64,000 nucleotides of DNA, taken from Moringa oleifera (lineage: Eukaryota > Streptophyta > Magnoliopsida > Brassicales > Moringaceae). The stretch is from the NCBI GenBank assembly GCA_021397835.1, contig JAJFZO010000230.1, positions 7,186,001 to 7,250,000 of the forward strand. Direction: 5' to 3'. The notes beneath the pieces were generated by a model. It saw only the letters and a list, made by a program, of their open reading frames with translations, was not told the origin of the DNA and ran no database searches. The position numbers and the translations under genes were made by a program. Position 1 is the first letter of the stretch, and every line of letters starts with the position of its first letter. Positions 33,278-45,375 of the stretch are shown here, piece by piece.

Positions 33278-34540
33278 ATGACGACGGTGGGCCGGAACAA
33301 CCACAGTTGTCCGATCTTGGATTTCAGACATGCCGTTATCAAGGTGTTTCTCCTGTTTCTCCACGCCTTACCGTATGCGGCGTCGCAGATGGAAAACGAG
33401 CTGGCTCCACCAGATCAGCTTGGCCCACAAATCGGGCCCAAATTCAACCCGTTAATGGCGATCATAATGGTGATCCTGGTGAGCGCGTTTTTTGTCATGG
33501 GATTCTTCTCCGTCTACATCCGCCAGTGCGCCGAGCGGCGCTCTAGGCCCGGCTGGGACCCCGCCACCGCCATCGGAGCCGTAGCCCCTCGTTCGTGGAG
33601 GATAGGCCGCGGGCTGGAGGCATCGGTCATCGAGACATTCCCTACGTTTCTCTACTCCACGGTCAAGGGGCACAAGATCGGGAAGAACGCGCTCGAGTGC
33701 GCTGTATGCTTGAACGAGTTCGAGGACGACGAAACGCTGCGTATGATCCCCAAGTGCAACCACGTCTTCCACCCTGACTGCATAGACGCTTGGCTGTCTT
33801 CTCACACCACGTGTCCCGTGTGCCGCGCCAACCTCGATTCGAAGCCCGGGGAAGAAGTCCCCTGCGCAACTGTCCAAATCCCCGACCCGGGTGAACCCGA
33901 TCAAGGACCCGAAAACAATGGTGAGACCCATAACCATGGCGTGATTTGCGGCGGTGGCGGTCAGACAAGAGAGTCAGGATCCCCAGATTTGAATATCACG
34001 ACTTCAAGCCCGGGAACCAGTCAGATTACGCCACGCAAGATCACCGGGTGGCGGCTCACTGGACTGTTTCCTAGGTCGCACTCCACGGGGCATTCTCTCG
34101 TCCAACCTGGCGAGAACTGCGAGAGATTCACGCTAAGGTTGCCGGAGGACGTACGGAGCCGATTGATGAACTCCACCTTGCCTCGGACAAAGAGCTGCGT
34201 GGCATTCCAGAGAGCGAGGAGCTCCAGAAGGAGCTACAGAAGCGGAAGCTTAGGCAGCGGGCCTGGAAGGAGCTTCTATTACTACGAGCGGTTCGAGCAG
34301 GAGGGCCGGCCCGACCGCTCGGGGTTCAGTATGACTCCGCCCTTTTTTTCAAAATCCGGTTCGGTTCGATCTCAGAGAGTACCGGGTGATGGCAGTAGTA
34401 ATCAGGTGTGTGCTAGTCCACCCAAGGCTTTGTTCAAATCCACTAAACAACCGTCCGATCATAGATTCCACCGGATGAACGACAATGTTGGTGAACGGTC
34501 GTCAGATTGGCTCCGAACCAACAATGATAATCAAGTTTAG
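33278..34540 (+). CDS. RING-H2 finger E3 ubiquitin ligase, ATL6/ATL31-like
   Basis: An intronless 420-aa protein, more GC-rich than its surroundings. A hydrophobic segment at about 18-36 is probably a signal sequence, followed by an acidic/Pro region (MENELAPPDQLGPQ). The membrane segment spans about 58-81. A GLD-like motif (GRGLEASVIETFPTFLY) precedes the RING-H2 domain with all ligands: Cys141, Cys144, Cys160, His162, His165, Cys168, Cys179 and Cys182. The C-terminal region contains the segment FTLRLPEDVRSRLMN and LPRTKSCVAFQR with a following Arg/Ser-rich run. In ATL6/ATL31 this part carries phosphorylated sites for 14-3-3 binding, so the subtype assignment is fairly firm. Those proteins control carbon/nitrogen balance responses and defence by degrading 14-3-3 proteins. 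That role is inferred here from family similarity. Complete; start at the ATG that gives the signal segment. Confidence 0.92.
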   Translation: MTTVGRNNHSCPILDFRHAVIKVFLLFLHALPYAASQMENELAPPDQLGPQIGPKFNPLMAIIMVILVSAFFVMGFFSVYIRQCAERRSRPGWDPATAIGAVAPRSWRIGRGLEASVIETFPTFLYSTVKGHKIGKNALECAVCLNEFEDDETLRMIPKCNHVFHPDCIDAWLSSHTTCPVCRANLDSKPGEEVPCATVQIPDPGEPDQGPENNGETHNHGVICGGGGQTRESGSPDLNITTSSPGTSQITPRKITGWRLTGLFPRSHSTGHSLVQPGENCERFTLRLPEDVRSRLMNSTLPRTKSCVAFQRARSSRRSYRSGSLGSGPGRSFYYYERFEQEGRPDRSGFSMTPPFFSKSGSVRSQRVPGDGSSNQVCASPPKALFKSTKQPSDHRFHRMNDNVGERSSDWLRTNNDNQV

Positions 34541-36952
34541 ATGATGTGTCGTGTGTTTCCTCGTGGGCTTGAATCAATTACATGTAGATAGATTTCCCCC
34601 TCTTTTTCTTTTTAATTTTCCTTATTTTTTTGCTAATTTTCCGTTTTTTTTTCTGAATTTTCTTTCTTCCAATTACATCTTCCTTACAGGCACTGTTGAA
34701 CTTTTTACACCAATTTGTTTGTTTAGAGAGAATATTTTTTTGCAGTATTTTCTTTCTTGTAAATGACAATGATTCTGCAACTTTGTATTGAGTATAATTT
34801 TTTTTTTTAAAAGACATTTCTTTACTGATAATGATCTTATGCTTATATGTGCTTGTTCTAAGTTCTATAACAATCATATAAAAAATAAAAAAAAATCATT
34901 AAATTTTATAAATTTATCATATATTATTATCTCTTCAAAAAAAAATCAACATAATTCACATTAATAAAAAAAAAATTATCTTTTTCTTACATTATTAATC
35001 ATCGAATTTCATAGAAAATATAATTAACAGCGGCATATAATTCAGCATTGACTATGCAATGCAGAGTAAAATAAATTGCACAAAATTACAGAATCTGATA
35101 AATTTAACAAACCTGATAATAAAAATTTTATTTTGGGCCCTTTAGAAGGTGACATGAGAAGCCTCTACTCCAACCAATTTGGGTTGGGCTCTGAGAACCC
35201 ATGACAGAATCCCTACAACGGTAACTCTCTAATTTAGTATGATTTTCATTAATGGGTCATGAATTGAAATATTCAGTCTTAAGTTAGTTAGGTAACATGT
35301 GTGAATCCAAGTGTAACATTTTTTTTTTTATTTTTTTGGAATATTTGAAAGCGAATCGTCCCTAAGATTCTTCCCCACACTAGCGTCGGTAAGATTTTTG
35401 AACCACATATGGACCGACTCCCATGTTTTGTCAAATCATCGCTACTGTAGGGAACACAGAAGTCTAAGGCTTGGGTTGGAAGATTTTTTCCCCATACAGT
35501 TGTTCACCTGATACATGTGTTCTTGTAGTTATTAAAGTTTCCTTTCGGAAAGCAATGGAAAAATAATAGACATTGAGAGTTTCGTTTCGGAAAGCGACCA
35601 TAAAACCCTATTCAACAAATAACCGATTAGTCGGTAAATATCTTAAACTGATAAATTTGATTTTTGTGAGCAATAGCTAGGAAAAGAAAACAAAGACAAG
35701 ATTGATGCTGCTAAACACATCATAAATTAGTCGATTCTTGATGGTTATATGTCCACTTGGATTTTTAGGCACCAATAAGAACTCATTCTCTCAATGGTAC
35801 TTCCAACTCTCTTAGACCTTATTAGATATTTCTCTTTTCTTTCTATTATGCCTTAGATCTTATAATTTCATGATGTTTTAAGGTGTTTTTCTACGGCTTC
35901 GGTGGAGCCAGATTATGAACACTTGAATTCTTTTTATTTCAATTACTTGATGTTAATTAATATTATTCTCCATATATATCTAATATTATAATTTCTTGCG
36001 CTTAATGAATTTTATATGGGTTTATAGTTATCACAGAGATATATTAAACCCGCCTTTTGAAATATATTTTCAATATTTTTTTAAAAAATAATAATTATAT
36101 CAATGAAAATCATTAATAATATGGAAACTAAACATTGATTAATTATTAAACTAGGATGGAGATTTAAATAGTTTATATTAATCTTGTCGGAATCAAAATC
36201 CCTAAGGCCGACATATGGCATTTTCAATATGAATTTTTTCATCTCTTTATCAATCAAGTTATTCTTATTGCTTTTATCTAATCCATCAAATCTCTCTTTT
36301 TTAATTGTTCAAATGAAATTAAAGTTAGATCAAGTTCAATACTTAACAAGCAAAAGCTCTGTGCGATAATATTTGTGCTTTAATGCCATCTAAATTACTC
36401 GTTAAACAAAGAGTACACTTGCGTTACGAAAATTTACACAATAACAAGTAAAATTACCCCAATTTTTTGCACATGTTGATATAATTATATTCAACTGAAG
36501 TGGTAATCAATTTTTTTTAAAAAAAAATTCGAAATAATTGACTATAAAATTGGATTATAAGAAAAAGCTTAGTATGCAAAACAAGAAAAATGCAAGAATT
36601 GAAGAAGTTGAAAATACCAAGAGGTGGAGTGTCGAACATCAAAAGAACTACTTAAGTCGAGAAGAAAATTTGCAGGGATGCATCACGTGATGATAATTAT
36701 ACGTACAAGCAAGTACTGTTGATTATCGACAGGACACGTAACATGAAATATATCTAACTTGTAATTGACAAGCTATATATCGACATAGCTGCTGCATTTT
36801 TTACACGTTTTTCGCGATGTTTGTACTCTGACAAGCTTTATTTCTCGGTAATCGAACTCACTTTTCTCAATTTTGTTATATCATTGCACTAGTAAAGTAC
36901 TATTGGTTTTCAGACCAGACACGAAACCCGAAATATCAACTACGAGTTGGCA
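34541..36952. other. Intergenic between the second ATL and the dioxygenase
   Basis: The first 250 bases are T-rich and fit the ATL 3' untranslated region. The rest is AT-rich unique-looking DNA. A short direct repeat around GTTTCSTTTCGGAAAGC occurs twice, at about 35536 and 35580. No gene was recognised. Confidence 0.65.
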
Positions 36953-36960
36953 CTATAAAT
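36953..36960 (+). promoter_or_regulatory. TATA box of the dioxygenase gene
   Basis: The sequence CTATAAAT lies about 125 bases before the ATG at 37081, which gives a leader of about 90 bases. The call rests on motif and position. Confidence 0.65.
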
Positions 36961-37080
36961 GGACATGTCATCTACCGATGCATGTGTGCTCCAGTTCCTT
37001 GTCTGAACAAACATTAATTATCTTTAATTTGCTTATTGTTAGCATTGGAGTACTGATAATATTCCTCTCTCAGTCTCAAA

Positions 37081-38565
37081 ATGTTTAGTGTCAAAGAAAT
37101 AGCTGAATCGGGACGATTCACAACCGTTCCTTCCGAGTTCGTTTCCAAATCAAACCCTAATATTGGTTGCGTGGTCTCCGAATCCGAAACAATCCCTACC
37201 ATTGATTTCTCCCTCTTGACTTCCGGTAATCCTGAACAACGGTCGACAGTCATTAAAGAGATCGGTAATGCATGCCGTGATTGGGGTTTCTTCATGGTAA
37301 AACATTTTTTTTCTCAGTTAATCACTTCGAACCCTAATCTACATATCTATTTATGCATATATCATATTGTTTTGGATTAATTATCTCTGTTGTTTCAATT
37401 ATTGTATGATACACATTTTAGCTGATAAATCACGGAGTGCCGGAGACATTGAGAGAGGAGATGATAAGAGCAAGCAAAAAGTTTTTCGATTTAAGGGAGG
37501 AGGAAAAGAGAAAGTATGCAGGGAAGAAACTGTTTGATCCCATAAGGTATGGTACGAGCTTCAACTTAAATGTGGACTCCACAGTCTTCTGGAGGGACTA
37601 TCTGAAGATCCATCTTCATCCCCACTTCAATGCTCCGCCAAATCCTGCGGGTTTTAGGTATGTTATCATCATAAGTTAACTTGAGTGTATATATTTATCC
37701 AGTAATCTTCTTCAATCTGTAATGTAAGTCCTTGGCTTGTTTTCCATTGAAGTCCCATTTTATGTACAAAATATAAAATGATGATTCTTTCGAGGTTATA
37801 TATATTTGCATATTTAACCAGTGAGATTTTGGGAGAATATTGCGAGAGAACTCGAGAAATAGCGAGGCAATTGCTTGATGGGATATCGAAAGGCTTGGGA
37901 TTGGAAGAGAAGTACATAAGTGAGACGATGGACATTGAACAAGGCTCCCAATTGCTTGTCGTAAACCTGTATCCTCCATGTCCACAGCCGGAACTCGCGA
38001 TGGGTCTGCCTCCACATTCAGACCATGGCCTCTTGACCATTCTCATGCAAAACGAACAGTCAGGCCTTCAAGTCATGCACGATGGCAACTGGGTTCCCAT
38101 CAGTCCCCTCCCCAACTCTTTTCTCATCAACACCGGTGATCAAATGGAGGTATGTGGTTACCGTTTTTGCATCAAGAAACTCCTTAGCAGTTTCCAGAAG
38201 CTGCGTTCATATATATATATATGCTTAGAAAACATTATATATGAAAAAAAGATCGAATCTTTCTTAACCCTAATTTTGTACACGGACTTGAAAATTAATC
38301 TCTGTTTGGTTTTCAGGTACTGACCAACGGCAAGTACAAAAGTGTGGTGCACCGTGCAGTGGTGAACGGCAAGGCGACTAGGATCTCCGTAGGAACTGCG
38401 CATGGGCCGCCGCTGGAGACCACCGTGAGCCCTGCACCGGAGCTGGTGCAACGTGAAAACAAACCCTTATCTTACCGAGGGATGAAGTACAAAGAGTACT
38501 TGGAACTTCAACAAAGCGTTCAGCTAGACGGAAAGTCCTGCCTGGATCATGTTCGCTGCGGTTGA
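37081..38565 (+). CDS. 2-oxoglutarate/Fe(II)-dependent dioxygenase (plant DOXC class)
   Basis: Four exons, 37081-37296, 37422-37657, 37822-38149 and 38317-38565, give 342 aa, the usual length for this superfamily. An N-terminal DIOX_N domain (about 38-140) includes IDFSLL and WGFFMLINHGVP, the latter spanning the exon 1/2 junction. The catalytic jelly-roll follows, with the iron ligands His216 and Asp218 (PHSDHG) and His272 (SVVHRAVV), and the 2-oxoglutarate-binding Arg282 and Ser284 (TRISVG). All key residues are intact, so an active enzyme is expected. Such enzymes are soluble and use Fe(II), O2 and 2-oxoglutarate to hydroxylate or desaturate small molecules in hormone, flavonoid, alkaloid or terpenoid metabolism. 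The segment LFDPIRYGTSFNLN marks a specific DOXC subgroup, but I cannot name its substrate. The start ATG at 37081 follows the TATA box at a normal distance. Confidence 0.92.
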
Positions 38566-39187
38566 ACATTCTTGGGCTCTTCTGCTTCTTCCTGTTCGAC
38601 AACAGTTGTGTTTTCTTCATAAAAAGACATATGTACTAGGATGTGGTCGGTCTGTTGACAATTTTAAGGATTAAGAATATAACAAATAAACGTCAACGAA
38701 AGGGGACCTACTAGTTGCACTATAAATATGACTTTAGTGTCACTACTAAACCTTGCCTTCTTGCTACTTTTCTAATGATTTTATCATGTGTGTCCTAATT
38801 AAAATTACTCCTAAATATTAAAATTTTTATATTCTCATCTTTATTGTCTGCTGGAATTCTTTCTGGAGCTGCTAGTGGTATTGGAAATGTCTTCAGTTCT
38901 TTAATCCATTCCGTGGCCCTTGTTGATTCGGTCCTTAATACAATTGTTAATTAACTAATTAATTTGAGTTTAATATGCAAAATTGTTGCTTAACGCGGCC
39001 ACTCACACGGTAAGGCTGTCCCCCATGGAAAGAATTTTCTTCCTATAATGTCAATCACATTGATTAGATATTTGATTAATTAATGTGTTTATCAACCATT
39101 AATAATAGAGTGATGATAACCAACTTGAGAAGTCTATGTTCAGTTTCTCTTCATTCTTTCATTGTCTTGGATCCTTGTTCTATCTTG
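38566..39187. other. Intergenic between dioxygenase and ANTH gene
   Basis: This holds the dioxygenase 3' untranslated region and the promoter of the next plus-strand gene. In-frame ATG codons at 39083 and 39113 precede the preferred start at 39188. Nothing else was recognised. Confidence 0.65.
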
Positions 39188-40261
39188 ATGGGATTTCACC
39201 CCAAGAAGCTTAGGATCATCGTTGGCGTCCTCAAAGACAAAGCATCTCTCGTCAAAACCAGCCTATCAACAAAACGTTACGCCTCTTCCGTACACCGTCA
39301 GATCATCCGCGCCACCACGCACGACCCTTCTGCCCCACCGTCCAATCACCGCGTCGCTGCTGTGTTGTCCCTCGGTCTTGGGTCTCGTGCCAAGGCATGT
39401 GCATGCATCGATGGCATCATGGGCCGCCTGCACGGCACAGGCAACGCCTATGTTGCCCTGAAGTGTCTCTTCCTCGTTCATAACATCATCGCAAGGGGAT
39501 CAGTCATCTTAAAGGACCAATTATCGTCTTACCCTTTATTTGGTGGCAACAAATCTCTAAATCTGTCGAAGTTTCGAGATCATTCGGACCCTGAGACGTT
39601 CGAATTGTCATCTTGGATTAGATGGTACGCGGCGGTGTTGGAGCAGAACTTGACGATCTCCAGGGTTTTGGGTCATTACCTTTCTTCTGGTTCTTCATCC
39701 AGCAAGAATGATAAAGAGAAAGACAAGATGGTCGTGGCGTCGGTGACCTCTGATTTGTTGTTAGAAGTAAACGAGCTTGTGAGCTTCGTTGAGCAGATAT
39801 GTGACCCACCCGAATCGTTGCATCTCCAAAGGAAAAGTCTAGTCTACGAGGTGGTGAGCTTGGTGCGTGAAGATTATGGAATGGCTCTCCGCGAACTCTT
39901 CCTCCGAGTCAGGGAGCTCCAGGAGAGAACGGCGAGCTTGATCTATGGTGAGTTGACTCAGTTGCTCAGCCCCTTATCCAGGCTCGAGGATTTCAGAGAG
40001 AAAGCGCACTTGTTGTTCTGTAACAGGAAGAGGAACGATGGGTTCTGGGGGTCAGTAAGGGAAACAAAGGCAAAGGTCGTGGCAACGATGAAGAAGCAGA
40101 GATATGGTGAGAGCATGGTGATCATGATCGGATCAGAGGCAGCCGAGTTGACTCCGTTTGGACACCAGCTCGCGGAGTCAAGCCGGTTGGTCCAGCTCAG
40201 TTCCGGCAGCGTCTGGTTGGGCCTGGACCGTGTTCCTCTTGCTGTTTCAATGGTTGGATGA
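39188..40261 (+). CDS. ANTH-domain clathrin assembly protein (putative, At4g40080-like)
   Basis: An intronless 357-aa protein. The ANTH domain fills about residues 1-270. Its family marks include the early LKDKASLVK region, the RATTHDPSAPPSNHRV stretch (a version of the conserved ATSHD-type motif), helices around YVALKCLFLVHNII, and SSWIRWYAAVLE. Early Lys residues in the first helices are the expected phosphoinositide-binding surface. Proteins of this type bind PtdIns(4,5)P2 and clathrin and recruit cargo such as SNAREs in endocytosis at the plasma membrane. The protein ends shortly after the ANTH domain, with no long C-terminal region of NPF or DPF repeats. Reading can continue upstream in frame to ATG codons at 39113 and 39083, but MGFHPKKLRI fits the family N-terminus, so 39188 is chosen. 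The stop lies 371 bases from the convergent MATE gene's stop. Confidence 0.88.
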   Translation: MGFHPKKLRIIVGVLKDKASLVKTSLSTKRYASSVHRQIIRATTHDPSAPPSNHRVAAVLSLGLGSRAKACACIDGIMGRLHGTGNAYVALKCLFLVHNIIARGSVILKDQLSSYPLFGGNKSLNLSKFRDHSDPETFELSSWIRWYAAVLEQNLTISRVLGHYLSSGSSSSKNDKEKDKMVVASVTSDLLLEVNELVSFVEQICDPPESLHLQRKSLVYEVVSLVREDYGMALRELFLRVRELQERTASLIYGELTQLLSPLSRLEDFREKAHLLFCNRKRNDGFWGSVRETKAKVVATMKKQRYGESMVIMIGSEAAELTPFGHQLAESSRLVQLSSGSVWLGLDRVPLAVSMVG

Positions 40262-40632
40262 TGCCACGGATGACGCCTGTACAGCGATACCCATTTTTCC
40301 CTTTTGAATAATTATGTATTTTACCAATAATTTCTTGGATTCCATGATTTGAATTCAACAATTTGATCTCATGTGCAACCACTTTAGGTAATTAAATGTG
40401 AATGCAGTGAAATTTGGCCCCCCGTGTTCTAATTTCAAAAGAAGGGTTTTCAAAGTCCTATCAGAAAGAGAAAACCAACAATAGCACTTTATAGCAACAG
40501 CAGTGTCATCGAATTTTGTTACGGATAATTGAAAATATCATTAGTCATAAGCTTTTGGGTACAATTATGCACATAACTAGTTGAGAAATTAGAGAAAAAG
40601 AATCTTCAAATTACTGTCTTGGCAAACATAAA

Positions 40633-43492
40633 TTAGTCCTCTGATTGATCATTTGTGGCATTGGGGATTGACCATTTGTGTATACGCTCCTTAGCTTTCT
40701 CGGCCTGTAATTAAATCAGTCAATATGATTAATGATATTATAATATTAATATAAAGAGTTAGCTAGTAGAAAAATGGTGTTAATTAATTAATTAATTCTT
40801 GCTAATTACCTCTTTCTCCCAATCACATCTTATGGTTATGACTGCCAAGATTACTGTCTGAACAACAGTGCCTCCAAATATCATCCCACCCCATATTCCC
40901 TACAGCGCCAACTAAATAATTAGTATCCTACCAACAGTCTACAATTTGGATTTCAAATTCTACTTGAAACTGAGGATATTTAAATTAAAAATTTTATATA
41001 ATAAGTTTTAACTTCAAATTTTTAAAAGTATAAATAAATATAAGTTATTCTCACAAAAAAATAAAATTTTTTGAATGTTAAAAATATATATTTAAAAACA
41101 TATACTATTTAAAATTTAAAAATTTTATTAAAAAATATATTTTAAATATAAAATTATTCAAGGTATAAACTCGAAATAAAATAAAAAAGATATTAAGATT
41201 ATTTTTTAGGTATTTTAATAATGAAATTTTTTTTAATATTTTATAATTATTTGAGTTAAAGTTTAATTTAATATTAAATGATAGATCGAAAATTAATTTA
41301 TTATTTTAAAATATAAAAATTTCAACGATTTTTTTACATAAATTAAAATTTTATATAATTTTTATTTTTTAATATCAATTAAAGATTAAAAAAAAAAACT
41401 TAATCTTACCGAAACACCCAAGTGAAAAACCCATCCCATAAGAAATCCAAGAGGAAGCCCAACAATGTAGTAGCAACCCAAGTTTACGTATGCAACCCAA
41501 GCTTGCCAACCGGACCCAACAGCAACTCCTGTTAACTCCAAAAAAATAAAATAGTAAAAATCAGATGATCAATAATTTAATTTAAAATTTAATTTTAAAA
41601 AAATTAATAAAAATCAAATTAATAAAGAGTTCTAATTTTTGTTTAGAGTAAGAATAAAAAAAGGAAACACTTTAGAGGTTACTAATTTCTAGTTCTCCAT
41701 TAATTTCATAATTTGAGATAATGAAAATTAGGAAGAAATTACTGATGATCTCACCTGATAAAACTGGTTGGATACTGTTGAGGAGAATGGTGATAGCCAA
41801 GAGGTAAGAGAGGCTGTCAACTTGTTGAAGAACGTCGGTGCTGGAAGAGAATATCAAGGCAACCTTGTTCCGAAGTAACACGATTAGTATACAGAAGAAG
41901 AGGCCGATGATGGTGGATTGTGCCACAGACACCGCCGTGGCAAACTTCGCCGCCTTCCCCTTACCAGCCCCCAGCTCGTTAGCTACCCTTACTCTGCATG
42001 CAATTAATGTAGACAACAACTTTTTCTGCTCCGATCAGGATGGTTTAATTGTTGATATGAGTTGTATGGATTTATCTTTTTTTAAAAAAGATAAAATGAG
42101 TTTTTTATGTTCTACAAATTATTATATTATTATTAAAAAAACTCACTTCATTCAGAGTAAGAAAGAAAAAGAGTACCCGGTGGCAGCTAAGAAAGCAAAT
42201 GGGATCATCAACTCCCAGCCATTGATACTCATGCTGCAGATTAATAACCAAAAGAAACATAGAAAATCAAAGTAAACTAACGAAAAGAAATTGCTATTTG
42301 TATGTGAAAAATTGAACCATAGAAGGAGAAGGAAAGAGAAAGAAAATGAACTACCAGATGGATAAGGCATCCACAGCTAGGGTTGCATTTTTCAGGTATC
42401 CAGTCATTAATATCAGTATTCTGTAGTACCAATTTTCCAAGCTGCAAATAAACAAGATTCTTGAAGTATCCTTAGAGATAAGCAGTATGAAAGAGTTCAT
42501 CACAAAGAGATAGATGGCTGGATGGATGTGAGAGAGAGAGAGAGAGGACCAGAGCATGACTCCTGAGGCGGCAGAGAGCTTGATGAACTCCCAGAGACCA
42601 GAAAAAGCTTGCATGGAGAAGCCAGTCCAAGTTAAAGGGCACCCACCAAAGGCAGTGTAGCCGTGGAGCCCAAAAACCAGAACCCACCAGGAGATATCCA
42701 AGGCAATAGCGGCACCCACAACACCCAATTCAATCACATAAACAAACAGCCAACTTGTTAACACATTGACTCCTAACCCAACGAAAGAGACCAAAGCTAT
42801 CACTTGGGTCTTCAGCTGGCTCTGCAAGAACCTCTGCAATGGGAACTGAAACGCAAAGCTGAAGTGTAATGGTATCATCCAGACTGCTACCACGCCTGAT
42901 AGCTCCGCCACATCGTCAGGCTGTCCAAGCAGCTTTAAAATCGGAGTGGCGTAGACGTAGAAAGGCAAAAGCAAGAAGCAGCACAAGAAGAGCACGATCC
43001 ATGATCTTTGCAAGTATATGCCCAACATGCTGTATCTCTTGGCACCAAATGCTTGCCCACAGAGTGTCTCTAAAGAGCTTGCCATCCCTAGCTAATCATC
43101 ATCACACCCCAGAAAGCAGACCAAACAATTAAAAAAAAAAAAAAGAAAGCTGGAATCTACATATTATATAAAAAGGAAGGGGTTTTAAGAAATAATACCA
43201 AGAGGCCAAAATTGAAGCCAACGATGACAGTATTAGCAATGGAGATGGCAGCGAGCTCGACATCACCAAGATGGCCAGAAAATGCTTGGGTGATAATGTT
43301 CATGGTGTAGGAGGCGACCCTGGCGAAGATGGAAGGCCCCACTATGTGCCATAGCTTCTTTGTCTCGACCCAGATCCTTGATGCTAAGTCACCATTTTCT
43401 TCATCATCTCGACTTACTTTTAATCCGTTTTCTGTTGATGATTCTGGTAATAATGGTTCCTTCAGACCCTCACCCCTGCCGGTGCTACCCAT
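40633..43492 (-). CDS. MATE efflux transporter, DETOXIFICATION (DTX21-29) clade, copy A
   Basis: Eight exons, 43492-43199, 43091-42550, 42441-42355, 42233-42177, 41993-41755, 41528-41410, 40899-40810 and 40704-40633, total 1500 nt and give 499 aa. After a cytosolic N-terminus come 12 predicted membrane segments in two MatE halves. Family marks are visible: [63 protein letters not shown] and [13 protein letters not shown], then [14 protein letters not shown] and [16 protein letters not shown]. The acceptor of exon 2 is chosen to give FGLLLGMASS. Such carriers exchange H+ for organic cations, flavonoids or other secondary compounds at the vacuolar or plasma membrane. The DTX21-29 grouping is from memory and the substrate is unknown. 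Intron 2 (108 bases) is in frame and open. Intron 6 contains a related AT-rich repeat. A paralog lies just upstream. Confidence 0.92.
40967..41390. repeat. AT-rich repeat of the 14.6-kb foldback family inside a MATE intron
   Basis: The sequence from about 40967 (GATATTTAAATT...) to about 41390 matches, in order, the inner-left to outer-right parts of the foldback element at 14.73-15.14 kb, including a CGAAAATTAATTTATTATTTT block near 41287. It lacks the outer left arm. It lies in intron 6 (41409-40900) of MATE copy A and therefore would be transcribed and spliced out. MATE copy B has no such insert in the matching intron (46835-46586, 250 bases). Confidence 0.5.
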
Positions 43493-45375
43493 TTGTGGAG
43501 AGAGGAAGGGAAGGGGGGCAATGCGGAAGGTTCCGTCTTGAGCAGGATATCTCGATAGGAAGATGAAATTTAAGTGGGGAAACGCGCCATCCATGGGAGG
43601 CTTATGTGCATTATCCATATGGATAAAAAAAATATGTTGATCAGAACTTTGAAAATGATTTAATAATTTAATAAAATAAATATTTTTTATTTCAATATGA
43701 AACAGATAGTTTTTATTTTTTAAAAAAATCCAATACAATTTAGATGAATAAAAAATTGAAATCCTATCCTTATCTGATATTAATTTTAAATGTATATTAC
43801 AATACTAAAAGAATGAAGCCAACATAGTCACTTGTTTTCCTTTCTCTAACCATCAATATCTTATTTGTTATATCATTTTCATCTTTAAGATTTTCAAATA
43901 TTTTCCAACAATTATTTAACTTTAATTTAGCATTTCTGGCACTTATCTGTAGTTTTAACAGCCAGGTGGGTGGCACCACCATTTAACTAATAATGCCTTT
44001 GTATATATACTAATAATCTGAAATCTCATCAAATCTCTGTTTGGGAGTCTTTCATAGGATTTTTCTTTTCCAGAGGCCCCTTTTTATGCCCACAATCTTC
44101 CATATGTTATATATAGTTTGGTTAATTTTGTATAATAATAAATTAATAAAGTTGAATTTAGATGAAGAACGAGGGGGTGTTATGGTTGACCATTTGGTGA
44201 ATGTTCTTGGAATGTCAGTTCCATGTTACATCAATCGAATCATGAAAGACACCCACCATTTTCTCCTTTGTAAACAAAGCATTTAATTATGTGGACACAT
44301 GAACCGAAAAGGGGACCGATGAGAATTAAGTACAAAAATCAATTTGATGCTGAGGAGAGTACTGCATTAAATTAATACCAACGGTTGACGGCCAACTCGT
44401 AAATGGATTGATGGTAACTTAGAACAACCCCATTGCTTCCTTCTCAATTTAATTAATTTCTCCTAAGAAGCTTCATTTTCATGATTATGAAAATCATTGG
44501 TTAATTTTATGTATACTTCAAAATTAACTTCTACCAGCCAATAGAGATAATGCTGGATAAATTAATTAATAAGAACTAATTTTTTTTTAATTTTACTTAA
44601 TTGATCAATCATAATCAACTCAAGGAAGTGAGTTAAATATACCCGAAAGTTGATTGTCGTTTACTACTTTGACTTTGTTTGTTTGTAATAATTAAAGTTG
44701 TTAACTTTGCTGATCATTGTCGGATTAAGTTTGTGGTTACTTAAATAAAAAAAGAGAAGGTCCAAATTAAATTAATTTGAAAGGCTAGCATAAGCTGTTA
44801 ATTAATTATTTGAGTTCAGGAGATGTATCATTGAAGACTGCCAAGTCATGTCCCCTCCTCGTGGGATTACATTCACATTTTCATATTTGTACATCCTACC
44901 AACCATAGGCGCAAAAATTGAAATTGATGCGGTCAACAATTATAAGTTCTTCAACGCGTGGCTAAAATTGTATTGTGTGGCATGATTTTTGTCTAGCGGA
45001 TAATTTTTGGAGGCATTGGAAAATGCTTGATGGTTTTTTGGTGAATTTTTACCCGTTAAACTTAAAACATTACCTTAAAAAATATTTAATTTAAATTAAA
45101 ATGGGACTTAAATTGTAAGAAAGTATACATGAATCCGTCATAAGCAGTTTGATTATTATTATTTTTTTATAATTTTAAGAAGTTATACTAATATAGCAAT
45201 GTGATTCTAGTGCATCATAAAGTTAAAAGATAGCTTTTAAAAATTATCATTATTAGACTTTTTATATTTTAAATAAGTTACTAGTTTAACTTTAGGTTTG
45301 ATCATGTTATTTAGACTGACTTTTTTTTTAAGCGATTCATATCTTTTAATTTTAATTTTTAAAAATTAATTACAT
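43493..45375. other. Intergenic between the two MATE genes, copy A side
   Basis: This contains the promoter of MATE copy A. No clear TATA box was identified. Further out the DNA is AT-rich without genes. The block probably includes remains of the duplicated intergenic segment, but I could not align it by eye. Confidence 0.55.

Noticed and set aside
33452..33937. Minus-strand 161-codon frame
   Set aside because: It is antisense to the intact ATL6/31-like gene; GC-rich coding DNA often leaves open antisense frames.
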